DNA from: Agrostemma githago
Lineage: Eukaryota > Streptophyta > Magnoliopsida > Caryophyllales > Caryophyllaceae
Assembly (NCBI GenBank): GCA_958450325.1
Contig: OY288261.1
Location: forward strand, 10,941,113-11,005,112
Direction of reading: 5' to 3'
Length of the DNA: 64,000 nt
A model generated the notes under the pieces. It was given only the letters and a program-made list of their open reading frames with translations. It was not told where the DNA came from and made no database searches. Below are positions 20,801-33,500 of this stretch, in pieces. The translations under genes and the position numbers were made by a program. The first letter of the stretch is position 1. Every line of letters begins with the position of its first letter.

Positions 20801-21497
20801 TAACGAAGAGACATTGATTTTTTGTTCCCACTATTGAATGCGTTCAATGTTTTGGTTTATGTAAATATAAGCGGTGAATTTTATGCAACGTAGTTGCAAA
20901 GAATTAGTAGTCTCAATTAGCCTTTACAATTAATGCAATCTTTAGATTAGATATATCTAATACTATATATATTTGGACGTTATTAACACTTCTATACTTT
21001 TCAATTTGTAGAATTAAAGTTTCTCTCGAGATACAAAGAATGAATTTTACTTCTACACTATCTTGAAAAAAAGAAAAGTGAAGCAATTTACAATTGTTAT
21101 ACACAAAAAAATATGGTACCAAATAAAATTAAAACGATACCAACTTAAAAAATATTCTAATGCGATTAATTACTATGTCTCGAAAATCAAACGCTAAATT
21201 TTTCCTTAACATACACAAAAAAATTCTACTACGACATTAATTAATTGCGAATTGCCTTTACCAACTAAATCCGGTGTCAAATTTACTTTTTTAAAAAAAC
21301 TAAATATGCAATTAATTATTTGGTCTCGAAAATAAAAAGCCAATTACTTGTAGTCAAGAACTAAAAAAATTCTACTATGCGATTAATTACTTGATCTCCA
21401 AAATCAAATACCGAAATGCTATTTGGTTTTCCCCATTTACTGTAAAAGTTAGTAGTACCTAATCCTGCAAAAACTTCCAAAAAACATATACAATTTA

Positions 21498-22135
21498 GGG
21501 TTATTTCATAACAATAATACCAACTATGGGGGTGCTTCTTATATTAATACCAACTATACGTAATCCCATTTTAATATGAACTATCCCCACATTAATCTCT
21601 CTTCAGAACAAGTTACCGGCTACCTGCTGAGCCGGTTCCCTTTTCCTTTTAATTTCTTTTTGAATTAAAGTCCCCCTCCCACCATACTCGGTACACTTCC
21701 TCTCTCGTTACTACGTACTCTTCTCTCGCCATTGTTGAACTCGACATCTCCTCTCGCCATTGCTTTTCTTAAATTTTTTGAAATTGTGGTAAATAAATTA
21801 GAGCATCTGACGTTTGCAAAAAAAAAAATCTGACATTTGAAGGATACTAATTAGAGGAGGATCCAGATGAATAACCACATCTCATTGTATCAATGAGGGT
21901 TTTGAAGGTTGATAATGGAGGGTGACTTTTAATTTGATGAATATAAAGGGGAAGAAGAAGAAGAGGCGCACCAAAAAACCTAGCAGGTCACAATTACCGG
22001 TTTTACAGGTAAAAAAGGCATTGGTTATAAAGAGAGATTAATGAGAGGATAGTTCATATTAAAACGGGATTACGTATAGTTTGTATTAATATAAGAAGCA
22101 CCCCCATAGTTGGTATTATTGTTATGAAATAACCC
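21498..22135. mobile_element. MULE-type MITE with ~110-bp TIRs, 9-bp TSD
   Basis: GGGTTATTTCATAACAATAA at the left is mirrored by TTATTGTTATGAAATAACCC at the right, and pairing extends over about 110 bases. The flanks are the perfect 9-bp duplication TACAATTTA (21489-21497, 22136-22144), the size expected for Mutator-like elements. It has no transposase. The interior has a gaagaagaagaagagg stretch. Confidence 0.88.
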
Positions 22136-22140
22136 TACAA

Positions 22141-23400
22141 TTTATTAGAAAAATATTTATATATTTTTGAAAATATAAAATTCAATCCGAAAATATTAGA
22201 ACTATTAAATAATAATTTGTAAAAAAAATCAATCAGAAAATAAATAAAATAATTTATCTGAAAATAAAATTCAATCTGAAAATAAAAAATACTATAAATT
22301 ACAATTTATAAATCTAAAAAATTAGAAAATATAATTGGAACTATTATATATTAATATACATGTTCAAAATTCAATCCGAATTATTATTTATATTAAACAA
22401 AAAAATATTTATATTATTTACGAATATATAAAATAAAAGATGTATATGTATATAAAATATAATATAATTCGAAATATATAAAAATATAAATATAGTTATT
22501 TATTTATATATGATAAACAAAAATATTTAGAATAAATCTTATTTTAGGGAAAAATCTTCTAATAAATATTTATTAGAAAAATATTTATATATTTTTCAAA
22601 ATATAAAATTCAATCCGAAAATAGTAGAACTATTAAATAATAATTTATAAATAAAATTCAATTAGAAAATAAATAAAATAATTTATCTGAAAAATAAAAT
22701 TCTATCTGAAAATACAAAATACTATAAATTACAATTTATAAATCTAAAAAATTAGAAAACATAATTGGAACTATTATATATTAATATGCATGTTCAAAAT
22801 TCAATCCGAAATATAATTTATATTAAACAAAAATATTTATATTATTTACGAATATATAAAATTAAAGATGTATATGTAATAAAATATAATATAATTAGAA
22901 ATATATATAAATATAAATGTAGTTATTTATTTATATATGATAAACAAAAATATTTAGAATAAATCTTATTTCAGGGAAAAATCTTCTAATAAATATTTAT
23001 TAGAAAAATATTTATATATTTTTCAAAATGTAAAATTCAATCCGAAAATATTAGAACTATTAAATAACAATTTATAAATAAAATTCAATCCAATTAAATA
23101 AATTATTTATAAATAATTTATCCGAAAATAAAATTCAATCCAAAAATACAAAATATTATAAATTACAATTTATAAATTTAAAAAGTTAGAAAATATAATT
23201 AGAACTATTATATATTAATATACATGTTCAAAATTTAATCCGAAATATTATTTATATTAAACAAAAATATTTATATTATTTACGAATATATAAAATAAAA
23301 TATGTATATGTATATAAAATATAATATGATTCGAAATATATATAAATATAAATATAGTTATTTATTTATATATGATTAAATAAAAATATTTAGAATAAAT
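22141..23400. repeat. Three tandem ~427-bp AT-rich units
   Basis: The phrase TTTATTAGAAAAATATTTAT starts at about 22141, 22569 and 22996, a period of 428 and 427. The rest of each unit (ttcaatccgaaa, ggaactattatatattaat, acgaatatataaaat) repeats in register. Copies differ by scattered changes. Confidence 0.9.
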
Positions 23401-24216
23401 TCATCACATGTACATTTTAGTATACAAATAAACTTTCACAAAACAAATAAATTTTCATAAAAATATATTGCCCAAAAATAATTAAATAAGTTTTCAAATA
23501 GTTATAAAAAAAATGAATGGACTTTAATTCCTGAAATACCTCTACGAAATTAACTGTATCATCTTCATTCATCATCACCTGGAAAAAAAATGTTCTTCAT
23601 CAAAAATTAACATCACCGTCGATTATTATACACATTAAAAATCGAAAATACAAATACACTGAATTAGTTTTTTTGTTACTGAATCTCAGAAATTGATTCC
23701 GATTGAATTTAAAAATAAAACTAATCGGTACATGAAATCAACTAAATCAAAAATCGAAAAATTACCAGGATGATTCGATCTTTCTATTTCTCTTATTTTG
23801 GCTTTCTTTCGCCTGAAAATTCACCAATCAATTTAAAAAACAAAATCAGATTTCTGAAATATCATTTGACAATTATATTAATAAATCAGAAAAACTAAAC
23901 TCATATATATCTAAATATGCAAATTCAAATAGAAAAACAAATTTCAGATTTTACGATATGAATTCAGATTGCAATGTCCATTACAATCAAATTTATAGTA
24001 TGAATTGATGTGATTGGAAAATTGAAAAAAGTGAGATGCTGGATTATTATTTAGATGTGGTAGTTGGGAAGAGGGAAAATTGGAGTGGGAAACGGTGAAG
24101 AAGAGTAATGGTGGAGAGTAATAATGCCTCGTGAACTGTTACTGCAATTTAATATTTTGCTTTTAATTTTCTGTAAGTAGCCTACTGTATCTATTTTCTA
24201 CATATTGGATATGGAC
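23401..24216. other. AT-rich DNA without recognised features
   Basis: I see no gene, terminal repeat or tandem structure here; ORFs are short. Confidence 0.4.
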
Positions 24217-24300
24217 TGATGTCTTGGATCAGTGGGTTGCTCACAAGGGATAGATTCTGGAGGTCGCGGGTTCGATTCCTGGATGCACATACAATCGTGT
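24217..24300 (+). repeat. tRNA-derived SINE-like head (boxes A and B)
   Basis: TGGATCAGTGG (24225-24235) fits a pol III box A and GGTTCGATTCC (24269-24279) a box B, 33 bases apart, as in tRNA-related SINEs. No cloverleaf could be drawn, so it is not a tRNA gene. Tail and target duplication were not found. Confidence 0.45.
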
Positions 24301-24317
24301 TCACACTGGGGTTTTTG

Positions 24318-25016
24318 CTCTTTAGTTGAAACTTTGACCTATGGATCTTCAGAAGGTTAAACTTTGTTCTCCGGATATCGTCGGGCGAAATTTCGCCCGA
24401 TGGGCAAAAGTTTTGTCCGGTGGCTTTGCCTGCTGGAAATGGAAATCTGGGAAGAAAATACCGTCGGGCGAAATTTCACCTGCTGAGATTCTGACCGGGC
24501 GAAATTTCACCCTACGATATTTTTGAGTCTTTGGTCAGACCTTGAAATTTTGTCCGGTGACTTCAGATGGTTATAACTCCCTCGTTTGGCGTCCGATTGG
24601 GGCGTGTGATCGTTGCAAAGGAAAGAAGGAAAGCGTTCATCTCAATCTTGAATCGCTTCGATCCGAAGACTAGAACTCTAGATATATTCATTTGAAGTTT
24701 GACCTTGCCGGTTCACCCTTATTTTTGCCCACTATGCATGGTTTCGCTTCTTTGGACTTGGACCTTAGTTATTTTCTCATTTCTCGAGTTGGCATTCCTC
24801 TCTCTTACAGCCCTATAGGCTTGGATGAGCTCCCGGATGAAGAACTCCTACAATATGATAGGAAAAACAGCCAAAAACACGTAAAATGCATAAGAGAGGT
24901 CGCTAGCGCGACAAATGCTATAAAATGGCCATAAATGCACATAAGTCGCACGAATAGAGAGCGAATATATATAGGTCTAACTGGGCATAAATATGGACTA
25001 AATTAGCGTCACATCA
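24318..25016 (-). mobile_element. Old Athila-like LTR, U3 half
   Basis: This is similar to 760-1575 of the Athila-like LTR in the same orientation. Shared landmarks include the GGGCGAAATTTCGCCC palindromes, gaatcgcttcgatccga, ctagaactctagatatatcatttgaagt-like sequence, and caaaaacacgtaaaatgca. It ends at 25016 (minus strand TGATGTGACGC). No PPT or PBS adjoins the end. It probably completes the half LTR at 12777-13975. Confidence 0.75.
24383..24514. repeat. Palindrome cluster in old LTR
   Basis: TCGGGCGAAATTTCGCCCGA at 24389-24408 is perfect. Decayed units follow near 24467 and 24497. The motif is the same as in the young Athila-like LTR. Confidence 0.7.
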
Positions 25017-25727
25017 ACATCGTGTCTAGAAAAATGCTGGTGTGCGCGTCAATTTAGGTGGGCTATGAACTCGTTGATCGACAAAAATCATATTTAAAAA
25101 GACTCTTTTGTAAATCGAATTGAAAGAATTAGATTAAGTATTAACCTAGTGACGATATATAACGACTTGCACGAGATGAACGACGACTATATAACGCCTA
25201 TGATAGCTTGGTTTACGTTAAGCGTAATGAATTATTAGGTTATGAACCGTTTAATTCTAGTTTAATCTTATTTCAAGAGAATTATGAACTAATCCGTAAG
25301 GTTTAGAATTCTTTTGCGATTACATACTATGTTTCTAAATGTCTCGAGTGTGTAGTCTTGTGTGAATTATTCGATTATGAACGGTCTAATTCGTCTTAAG
25401 TGGGCTAATAATCTTAATTCAAGAGAATTTTGAACTAATCTGAAGGGTTCGGGTTTCGTTCACGATTCCTAAGGTTATTGAATTGTGAATTCTTAAAGTT
25501 TCGAGTTATGAACTCCTAAGACTGTGAGGAGAGTTTGGAATTCGTCGAGTTATGAGCTCTCTGAAATCCGAGAGGATTGAATTGTGAACTTGTTCTCAGA
25601 TGTTTTTGGTGTGTGTTTAGGTCGAGAAAACACCTCCATTTATACTAAAAACAAAGTGCTGAATTGCGTCCAAAAATGCAATTTTTGACCAGTTCGACGC
25701 CTCGTACGAGGCATCTTGATGCTCACC
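25017..25727 (-). other. Diverged LTR-like DNA with a TATA box
   Basis: No ORF of note. The minus strand has TATAAATGG near 25638-25648. Upstream in that sense lies the perfect palindrome GCCTCGTACGAGGC (25699-25712). Repeated gaattgtgaac/gagttatgaac phrases occur through 25200-25590. The layout recalls an LTR, but no ends were found. Confidence 0.35.
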
Positions 25728-25997
25728 TAGGGGTGTTCAAAAATTGACCCGGACCGGCAAATCGGACCGGACCGGACTGTAAGGTCCGGGTCGGTCCAGA
25801 CCGGGGCACGTACCGGTCCGGTCTCCGGGTCCCAAAAAGGTTGGTAACCGGTCCCCGGTCCGGTCCGGTCCGGTCTTAAGAGGGTCCGGTCCGGGTTTCT
25901 TTGTTAACCGGTCCGGTCCGCGGGTTTGGGTTTTTTGGGTTGCCGGTCCGCGGGTCAAACCGGTCCGGTCCGGGTTTGGACCGGTGAACACCCCTTA
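25728..25997. mobile_element. hAT-like MITE with CCGGACC-rich interior
   Basis: TAGGGGTGTTCAAAA at the left is mirrored by TGAACACCCCTTA at the right, a terminus common in plant hAT-derived MITEs. The interior is almost entirely degenerate CCGGACCGG/GGTCCGG repeats. I could not find a convincing 8-bp target duplication. Confidence 0.6.
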
Positions 25998-26319
25998 AGA
26001 CCATGTGAGGCACCCCAAGGTTGAAATGTCTCATCTGAGGCGACTATGTGCGTGACTTCGAAAGTAATCCACCTCTAAAATAACTTAGTTTTTTTGGGTT
26101 GGATTTTTTGTGGACTTTCGGGTTGGACCCAGATATGAGAATGTTTGACTGAGTTTGACTTTGCATTTTATGGCTGATTCGGGGCTCCGGAGTCAGAATT
26201 GACTCTACTTAGTGATGTTGCGGCCGTAATGACTCGATTAAGAGGAAGAGCAATAGAGGAAAAAGATAAGAGGGTTGCTTTATGAGGTAGTGAAGAATGA
26301 GAAGTGTGGAAGTAGACTA

Positions 26320-26570
26320 GCAAAATTGACCTAACCTGAATGACCGGGACCCGAATAAGCCAACCCGAACCCAACCCGACACCTAAACAGAAGACTCGAG
26401 TTTGACCCGTAACCCGACCTGACACGAAACTGACCCGGATGTTATTATAGAAAACGATTAGATATCTCTAAAAATGTTGAAAATAGGAAACTCGAAAATG
26501 ACCCGAACCCGAAATGATCTGGCCCAACCCGATTTTAATAACTCGAAAGTGGCCCGACCCGAACCCGATG
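26320..26570. repeat. Degenerate ACCCGAACCCG/GACCCG repeats
   Basis: Clustered CCCGACCCGAACCCG-type motifs flank a short AT-rich core. The block is partly an inverted copy of 57770-57985: the gttattatagaaaac block here matches gttttctataataat there. Confidence 0.6.
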
Positions 26571-27076
26571 ACACCAAGGCTAGAAGAAATTTAAATAACA
26601 AAATCCTCCTTTAACTAGATGACAAAAATAAGACATATAGAGTATTTAAGAAAGAATCTTAGATCACGAAGAGGTGGAGGGGACCTAAAGGGGAAAGGGG
26701 AAAGGAGAAAGGGACACAGATGGTTTGTAGGAGGCAAGGAAGAGAAGGGGATGAAGAGGAGAAAAACTGATAGACGAGGAGGAACATGAAGAGTAGGAAG
26801 AAGTTGAAGCGACAACACGTAAGTGACCAAAGCAAATCATTTTAAACATTTGTCTTAGATTACGAGGAAAAGAAGAGGAAGCAAGTTATTCTAAGTTTCT
26901 CATAATTTGGATGAGTACGCATCAAGATGGACGTAATAATTTGGAAAGACACTGATACTAATTACAATTTGTTGTTTTACTCAAAATTGCAAGAAATTTC
27001 GAAAACCACTAACGATCCAGCACTATCGTCCAAATTCGATACATACAATTATACTTCCTAGGCGCGAAATCTAATC

Positions 27077-27114
<38 letters not shown>

Positions 27115-27559
27115 AGGAAAAAACACCAAAATCCTTGTCAATAATAATGACATAATCGTTGTACTCCAAGTCCGCTAGTGCGCGGCCCCTCAACAACTTG
27201 AATGAGAAATACAGACAATGATTTAATATCAATCGTGGATGTGAGCCAATCTTCTAGGAAACTCGAAAAAAGCACTAGCAACTGATTCATTTACACCAAC
27301 TGTTGCAGCAAACAACTGACAATATAATATATTTTTTTTTTTTGCAAAACATAAACAGTTATTCTTTTACTCTCTACGTAGAATAGCAGAAATTCTCTCG
27401 GTAAGGTCTATACGATTAAAAAAAAAGAGGTGAGAATACGATCAATACTAATTTAGCTTTCACTGTAAACTACCTTTCACACAGGAACTGATAGCAGAAA
27501 TCAATGATTGTCGAAAGGATAACAACTTGGCAGTCTCGTGCTGAAAATGGCAGCTTACT
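26571..27559. other. Intergenic and 3' flank of RABE1
   Basis: No ORF of interest lies in the left part. The right part, about 27330-27559, is probably the 3' UTR of the Rab gene on the minus strand. An (ATT)n microsatellite lies at about 27079-27112. Confidence 0.45.
27079..27112. repeat. (TTA)n microsatellite
   Basis: About eleven tandem TTA/ATT triplets, downstream of the Rab gene 3' end. Confidence 0.85.
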
Positions 27560-30500
27560 TTAAGATCCACAGCAAGCTGATTTCGGAGCAGCTGAAGCTT
27601 GACCAGATGAGTTCGCTGCACTGATCTTGATTCCTCCAGCCGGCTGCATATTAATACAACTTATATGATTAGGCTTCGAATTTTCATATGACAATTAAAC
27701 CACATCATTTATTCATTGGAATTTTGTAAGATGGAATAACCAACTTAATCATTGTACTGAATGAATAGTCAATGTGGGGAGGGAAATGATGAAAAATTGT
27801 ACAAGATGGGAAACAAAATCATACAACAAAGCAAATTTCTGAACAAATATCTATGAAAGAATGAGGAAAGCCATTGAAATGAGAGATTAGAAAAGTCCAG
27901 AACAGGCAAGATAAGTATCGCACAAAATCAAGACGACAAAACATCCAGATTTACCAAAGAAGATAATTAAAAAAGATAGGGGCGCCAGGGAAAATAAAGT
28001 CCACCCTGAACATTTCAAAAATTTAGTTCCCTCCACTCTAGAGTTTAGCCTTTCCAATGATTTTGTTTACAGTTACACCGTATGCTTCCAAGTTCCAATT
28101 GCCCTTACAACTCCAACTGCCTTAGCAACTTCTGTATTCTTCATTTAGAATTACACCATATGCTTCCATGTTCCAACTGCCTTAGCAACTTATGTAAATC
28201 TTTCCCTACCCCGCACAATGTTACTAGTTTACTACCTTTCTCCCTTTTAAAAGTCCTTTTAAGGCCATGTTCTTTTCGACTAAAGTGGTTGAACTAAACT
28301 GAAGTGAAGTGAAGTGAGCTGAAATAGCAGAGACCAAATGAACCTAATTGAGCAAATGAACTGAGGTGAAGTGAGCCGAAAATAAGCAAAAAAGAACAAG
28401 GCCTAGGACCTAACACCTTAACGGGTGCATTGCTCGTACTGTTAGGTGTACAATGAATTACATTAGCCAATTATTCCATATTTTCACACAACAAAATAGA
28501 TTGGCTTAATATACCATACTTTTAGGGAATTCATTTTCCAGATGATCCCTTCCAGTCACAAATCTCAAGGTTAGGCATAAATATAAGATTTAACATAAGA
28601 GGGAGAGGATATTCAGAAAATTAACATGCGCATATCATAGTCATATCAGATGATTCCACGAGAAGTCTTACCGCCTCAGCCTTGGAGTCTGATTCCGCAA
28701 GTCTCTGTTTAATATCCCTTCCTATTGAAAAGAAGACCTCCTCCACATTCAAGTTTGTCTTAGCACTCTGTCACATATTTGACTTTTGAGCATTCATTAA
28801 AAATAAATAAATCAAGATTAGAAAACCACGTACAATTTACTCAACTGTTTCAAAGAATTTGATTCCATACTCATCAGCCAAGGCTTGACCCTTTGCAGTA
28901 GGAACAGCCTATAGTAGAAACTCTAGAGTCAGTTTTAATCCTAATAATACACAAAAAGCAGAAAGAGAAAAATGGTAAACGAAAAGCTTGCCCGTTTGCT
29001 CTCATCCATGTCCGCCTTGTTACCAACTAGAATCTTGTTGACATTGTCTGATGCATGTTGTTCAATGTTGCGGATCCAGTTTCTTATATCTGCACATTAA
29101 GCTAATATATAAACAACAGTACAGTCTAAATAACCAATTTGAAACCAAAATGATGGTCTTACAGTAAGTAAATTTCCATGATAGTAAATATCAGGGAAAA
29201 AACAACTGAAAATATACTTATTTCAGCAAGGAAAATATTAAAGCCGCCAAATGATGGCCTTACGGTATGTAAATTTCCATGATAGTAAATATCAGGGGGA
29301 AAAACTACTAAAAATATACTTATTTCAACAAGGAAAATATTAAAGCCGCCACAAAACACTCTATTAGCAGAATACTAGATGCTTGGAGATGCACTGGATA
29401 TGTCTTACACCCTAAACAAAGGGCAAAATCAAATCTATTTTAAAACCACATGAACACCAATCTTTGAAAGCCAAAATCCCTCCTGCTGATTGTTTACTTT
29501 GATGTGTAACTGGGAAAGGGCTAAGAAAGATCCGAGAAATCGGGAAATACTACATTAAAAAAATCCTGACTTCAATTATTTATGCAATTAACTTCGCGTA
29601 TAATGGCAACTTTGTGACAAGGGTATGCTCATAAGTCATAACATGGTCATTTTCAACACCACGATCCTGTAAAAAAACCTTAAATGAATTGCTAAAAAGT
29701 TCTCTATCTTGGTGTGTTATAACTTATAAGTCACGACAGAAATGAGAGAAAATGATTCGTGGAACTCATCCCTTGAACTCGATTAACCATGGAACTGGTA
29801 GGTAGATCTTGATGGGAGCAAAAATAAAACAAAAGGAACCAGACAAAATCGGGCATGAGCAAAAATAAAACAAAAGGAACCAGACAAAATCGGGCATAAA
29901 TTATCTTTGCAGGCAGATCTTGATGGGGGCCAAAAAACACACAAGGATCCGAACAAAATTGTGCATAAATTATCCTGTCATTACAGATCTTGCTAGAAAA
30001 TAGCAGATCATACGAGATAAAAGAAGTTAGAACTATTAAGTCATCATCCCAACATCACCCACAGGCCACAATAATAGTTATATACGTAGTAAAGACATGA
30101 AAATTCTGAACAAGACTTCCTCCTTTTTCTGCCCTCCCAATTTTATAAAAGTCTTTTTCTACTCAAGAGAGAAGGTAGCCTAATTGCAATAACATCTTAT
30201 CCTCAAGATGGAACATGTGCAAAGTGAAAAAGTATTCCACAGTTTACTTTAAATATATAGGTGCATTAAATAAATACTCCTACTAACAAAGGGATCGCCG
30301 ATTTGAGAACCAAACTAAGATTAGATACGAATGAAATGTACAGATGAATTGAAGAGATTACTATTGAAAGAAGACTCGTCCGTTACATCATACACCAGCA
30401 AAATTCCCATTGCTCCACGATAGTAAGCTGCATGGACATGAGTGGATAAGATTTGGCATTCAACGAAACACAAATAAGCTGTCGAAAGAGCATAATCTAA

Positions 30501-33500
30501 GTATACAATCAACATGTGCCTATGCAGGGCTATATATGAATCATTTGATAGTCTTTAACAAAAAAAAAACATAAATAAAAGGTACTCCATAGTTGAAAGC
30601 CAAAAAGAAAGGCAGTTGCTCATAAAACACCCTAAAAAAAAGGTACTATGTGACAAAAAAAAATCAATTAGTTAGTAAAAAGTGTATTAAATCTTATCAA
30701 TGTTACCTAATACAAAATTAAGCTATGAAAGTATACTATACATAGTTATCGACAGTTACGATATAAATATTGTTAATATTTATGAGTTATGACATACTCC
30801 CTCCGTCCCACTAAGATTGTCACGTTTCATTAAAATACTCCTCACATGTAATGGGAAAATGAGACAATCTTTTAGGGATGGAGGGAGTACAATATTGTAT
30901 TGTTAACATTTATGAGTTAGGACATACAATATTGTAGCGTAAACAAGAAAATGTACAACATTAAAGGAATTTAATATCTCGGACAAGTAAAAACACCCAA
31001 CACTTGAATTTATGGTTATCCAAAACCTAAGATACACGGAGTATACAATTATATTCATCACTGGTACGTACAAAATATTCTCAACAATTACGATTAATAT
31101 TAACTATGTAATGACCTATTATATATAAGGTGTAACTTCAAATCGATATTACGTAAGTTCAAGTATACGTGTATACTCCCTCCGATTTTTATTTATTTTC
31201 CCATTTGACTTTGAGGTGAAAAATAAGGGTGTAAGAATGTGTGGCTCAAAAGAGAGGAAGGATGAGAGAGAAATGTAAGGGTAATTCTAGACCACATGTT
31301 GATGATCTAAAATAGAAATAGGGAAGAAAGAGTGTTTCAGCCCAATAAGGAAATAGGAAGATAAATAAAAATCGGAGGAGGTATTAATTAATTAATTTCA
31401 AGTAGACATGATGTAACTTCAAGTAAATTAAGTGTAACTTCAATCGGATAGGGTGTAATTTCAAATAAATCTGGTGTAACTTTAAGATATGAGTAAATTA
31501 ATAAATTAACTAACTTTAAGTAATACTCCCTCCATCCCAAAGAGATGTTCTCATTTGATTATTATATTCCTCATATTGGAATATAAGTGAGAACATCTTA
31601 GTGGTATAGGAGTATAAGGTATAACCTCAAATGCATATCATGCAACTTCAAGTAGATTTGGTGTAACTTCAATTCATACACTGCACCTTCAAATATATGA
31701 CTATATTAATCAATTAACTTCAAGCAGACATGGTGTAACTTCAAGTAAATTAAGTTTAACTTCAAACGGATAATGTGTAACTTCAAGTAAAATTTGTGTA
31801 ACTTCACGTATATGACTAAATTATTTATTTAACTTCAAGTAATATATGATGCAAATTAAAACACAGATGGCGTAACTTCAAGTGAATATGATGTAAATTT
31901 AAGTGGAAATGATGCAACTTTAAGTAAATATGGCATAAAAGGTATTGTAGTAAAAGCCAAAAATCATAAACATAGTTGTTCACAAAACATCCTAAATAAA
32001 AGTAGTATCTGACAAAAAAAATCAAAAACCAAATACATTAGTTGTTCGAGTCGATCACTTGTCTATTCAATATTAAAACATTTTAGTAAATATTACTTAT
32101 CAAATATCAAATTATAGTTATATGAGAGTTCTTTTCACATGCAATTTAATGACATGTACTCCGTAGTAGTTTTTATAATTTTTGGACAAATATATTTCTA
32201 TAATAATCAAAGCCAACATAATATGATAGATAGTGATGTAGTAGTATATGTTATTTTTATTAAAGAGTTTATTAATTCGGGGCGTTTCTTGTGTCCTACA
32301 CGACACGTGACACGACATGCCATGTTTGGACATGACACAGACACATTCAACATGTTAAGGAGAGGGAGATAAACATTATCCCACGTGAGCGTAATTAGTG
32401 GGTAAGTGTTGATCATAAAAGCAACATAATCTTCAAGTGACTTTCTTTTTGGTAGTTCATCCTTTAGTTAGTATACTAGCTTAAACCCTATGCAACAGCA
32501 CGGCTTATATATATGTATCATATGTTAGCAACAAGCATAAATTTTAGAAAAACATACATAGTTACTCCGTATATTATTTATTTAAATAATCATTTTTAGA
32601 AAAGTGGGGTCAAATTTTAAATATGTACTCCGTATGAAATTAACAAAACAAACCCCATTAAATTTACTATTGTGACTTTTGTTTGGTGGGTTGATTTCAT
32701 TAATGTATAGCAACCAAATATCGTTAAGGTAATGTATGTTTTTAGGCGGGAAATATATCACTCGTTAATGTAAGGTAACGATGGTGTGACACGTGTTCGT
32801 TTCTTCTTTAGTAATTTTTTATTTAATATATAGAAGATGAAGATTATCATTCGTGGTTGCATTATGTTCTTTCGTGATACAAAGTGATGAAATTCTTATC
32901 TCCATCTACTTTCTCTCTTTTTTTTCTATCACCACACCCCTCCAACCTCAAACGGTTAGTGTCAAAGTTGTGAGCAAAGTTGTTTGGAATTTCAAATTAA
33001 GATGGAAAGTAAATATAAAAGAATTTCCAGCACCTTGAAAGTCATCCCTAATCCCAAAGGAATATATCACAAGTCACCATGAGTAGGAGATGATACCTCT
33101 TCCCTTACCCCATCCCCATGGATATCCTTCCATCCCAAATTATATAGATGGAATTCATTGGGATATTCAACCTCAACCTCAACCCCAACCTCGTACCCCT
33201 ATGGTCTTTTAGTTTTCTATGGTGTGCCTCTGTTTTTCAACAAAAAAATTGTTAGGCGGTAGAGCTCATGGGAACAAGTTATGAGAAAAAGCTGTTTTTT
33301 TTTCAAACTTATTTTCTTTAAAGGATCCCCGATTTGGAATGAAAAACACAGCACTTTTGGACTATTGGTAAGAGTTGTGGACTAGTGGTAAGGCAAACTT
33401 TTTTAACCAAACAATTTTTTTTATTCAAATATATCGCTTTGTTTGGAGTATGAAAAGTGACAAATTTTCCTCTCAAATTGATCATCTTTAAGAGAACTTC

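Larger units (their letters stand above)
19623..21488. other. AT-rich Helitron-flank DNA, no gene seen
   Basis: Apart from the MITE at 19811-20017 and the duplicate at 20508-20800, I see no coding sequence. Apparent ORFs are short and AT-driven. Confidence 0.5.

Noticed and set aside
22141..23400. CRISPR-like array
   Set aside because: Long contiguous tandem units without repeat-spacer structure in a eukaryotic genome.
24217..24300. A tRNA gene
   Set aside because: Boxes A and B are present but no acceptor or anticodon stem can be paired.
25737..25991. Minus-strand 84-codon Gly/Pro/Arg-rich frame
   Set aside because: Translation of the CCGGACC repeat in the hAT-like MITE.
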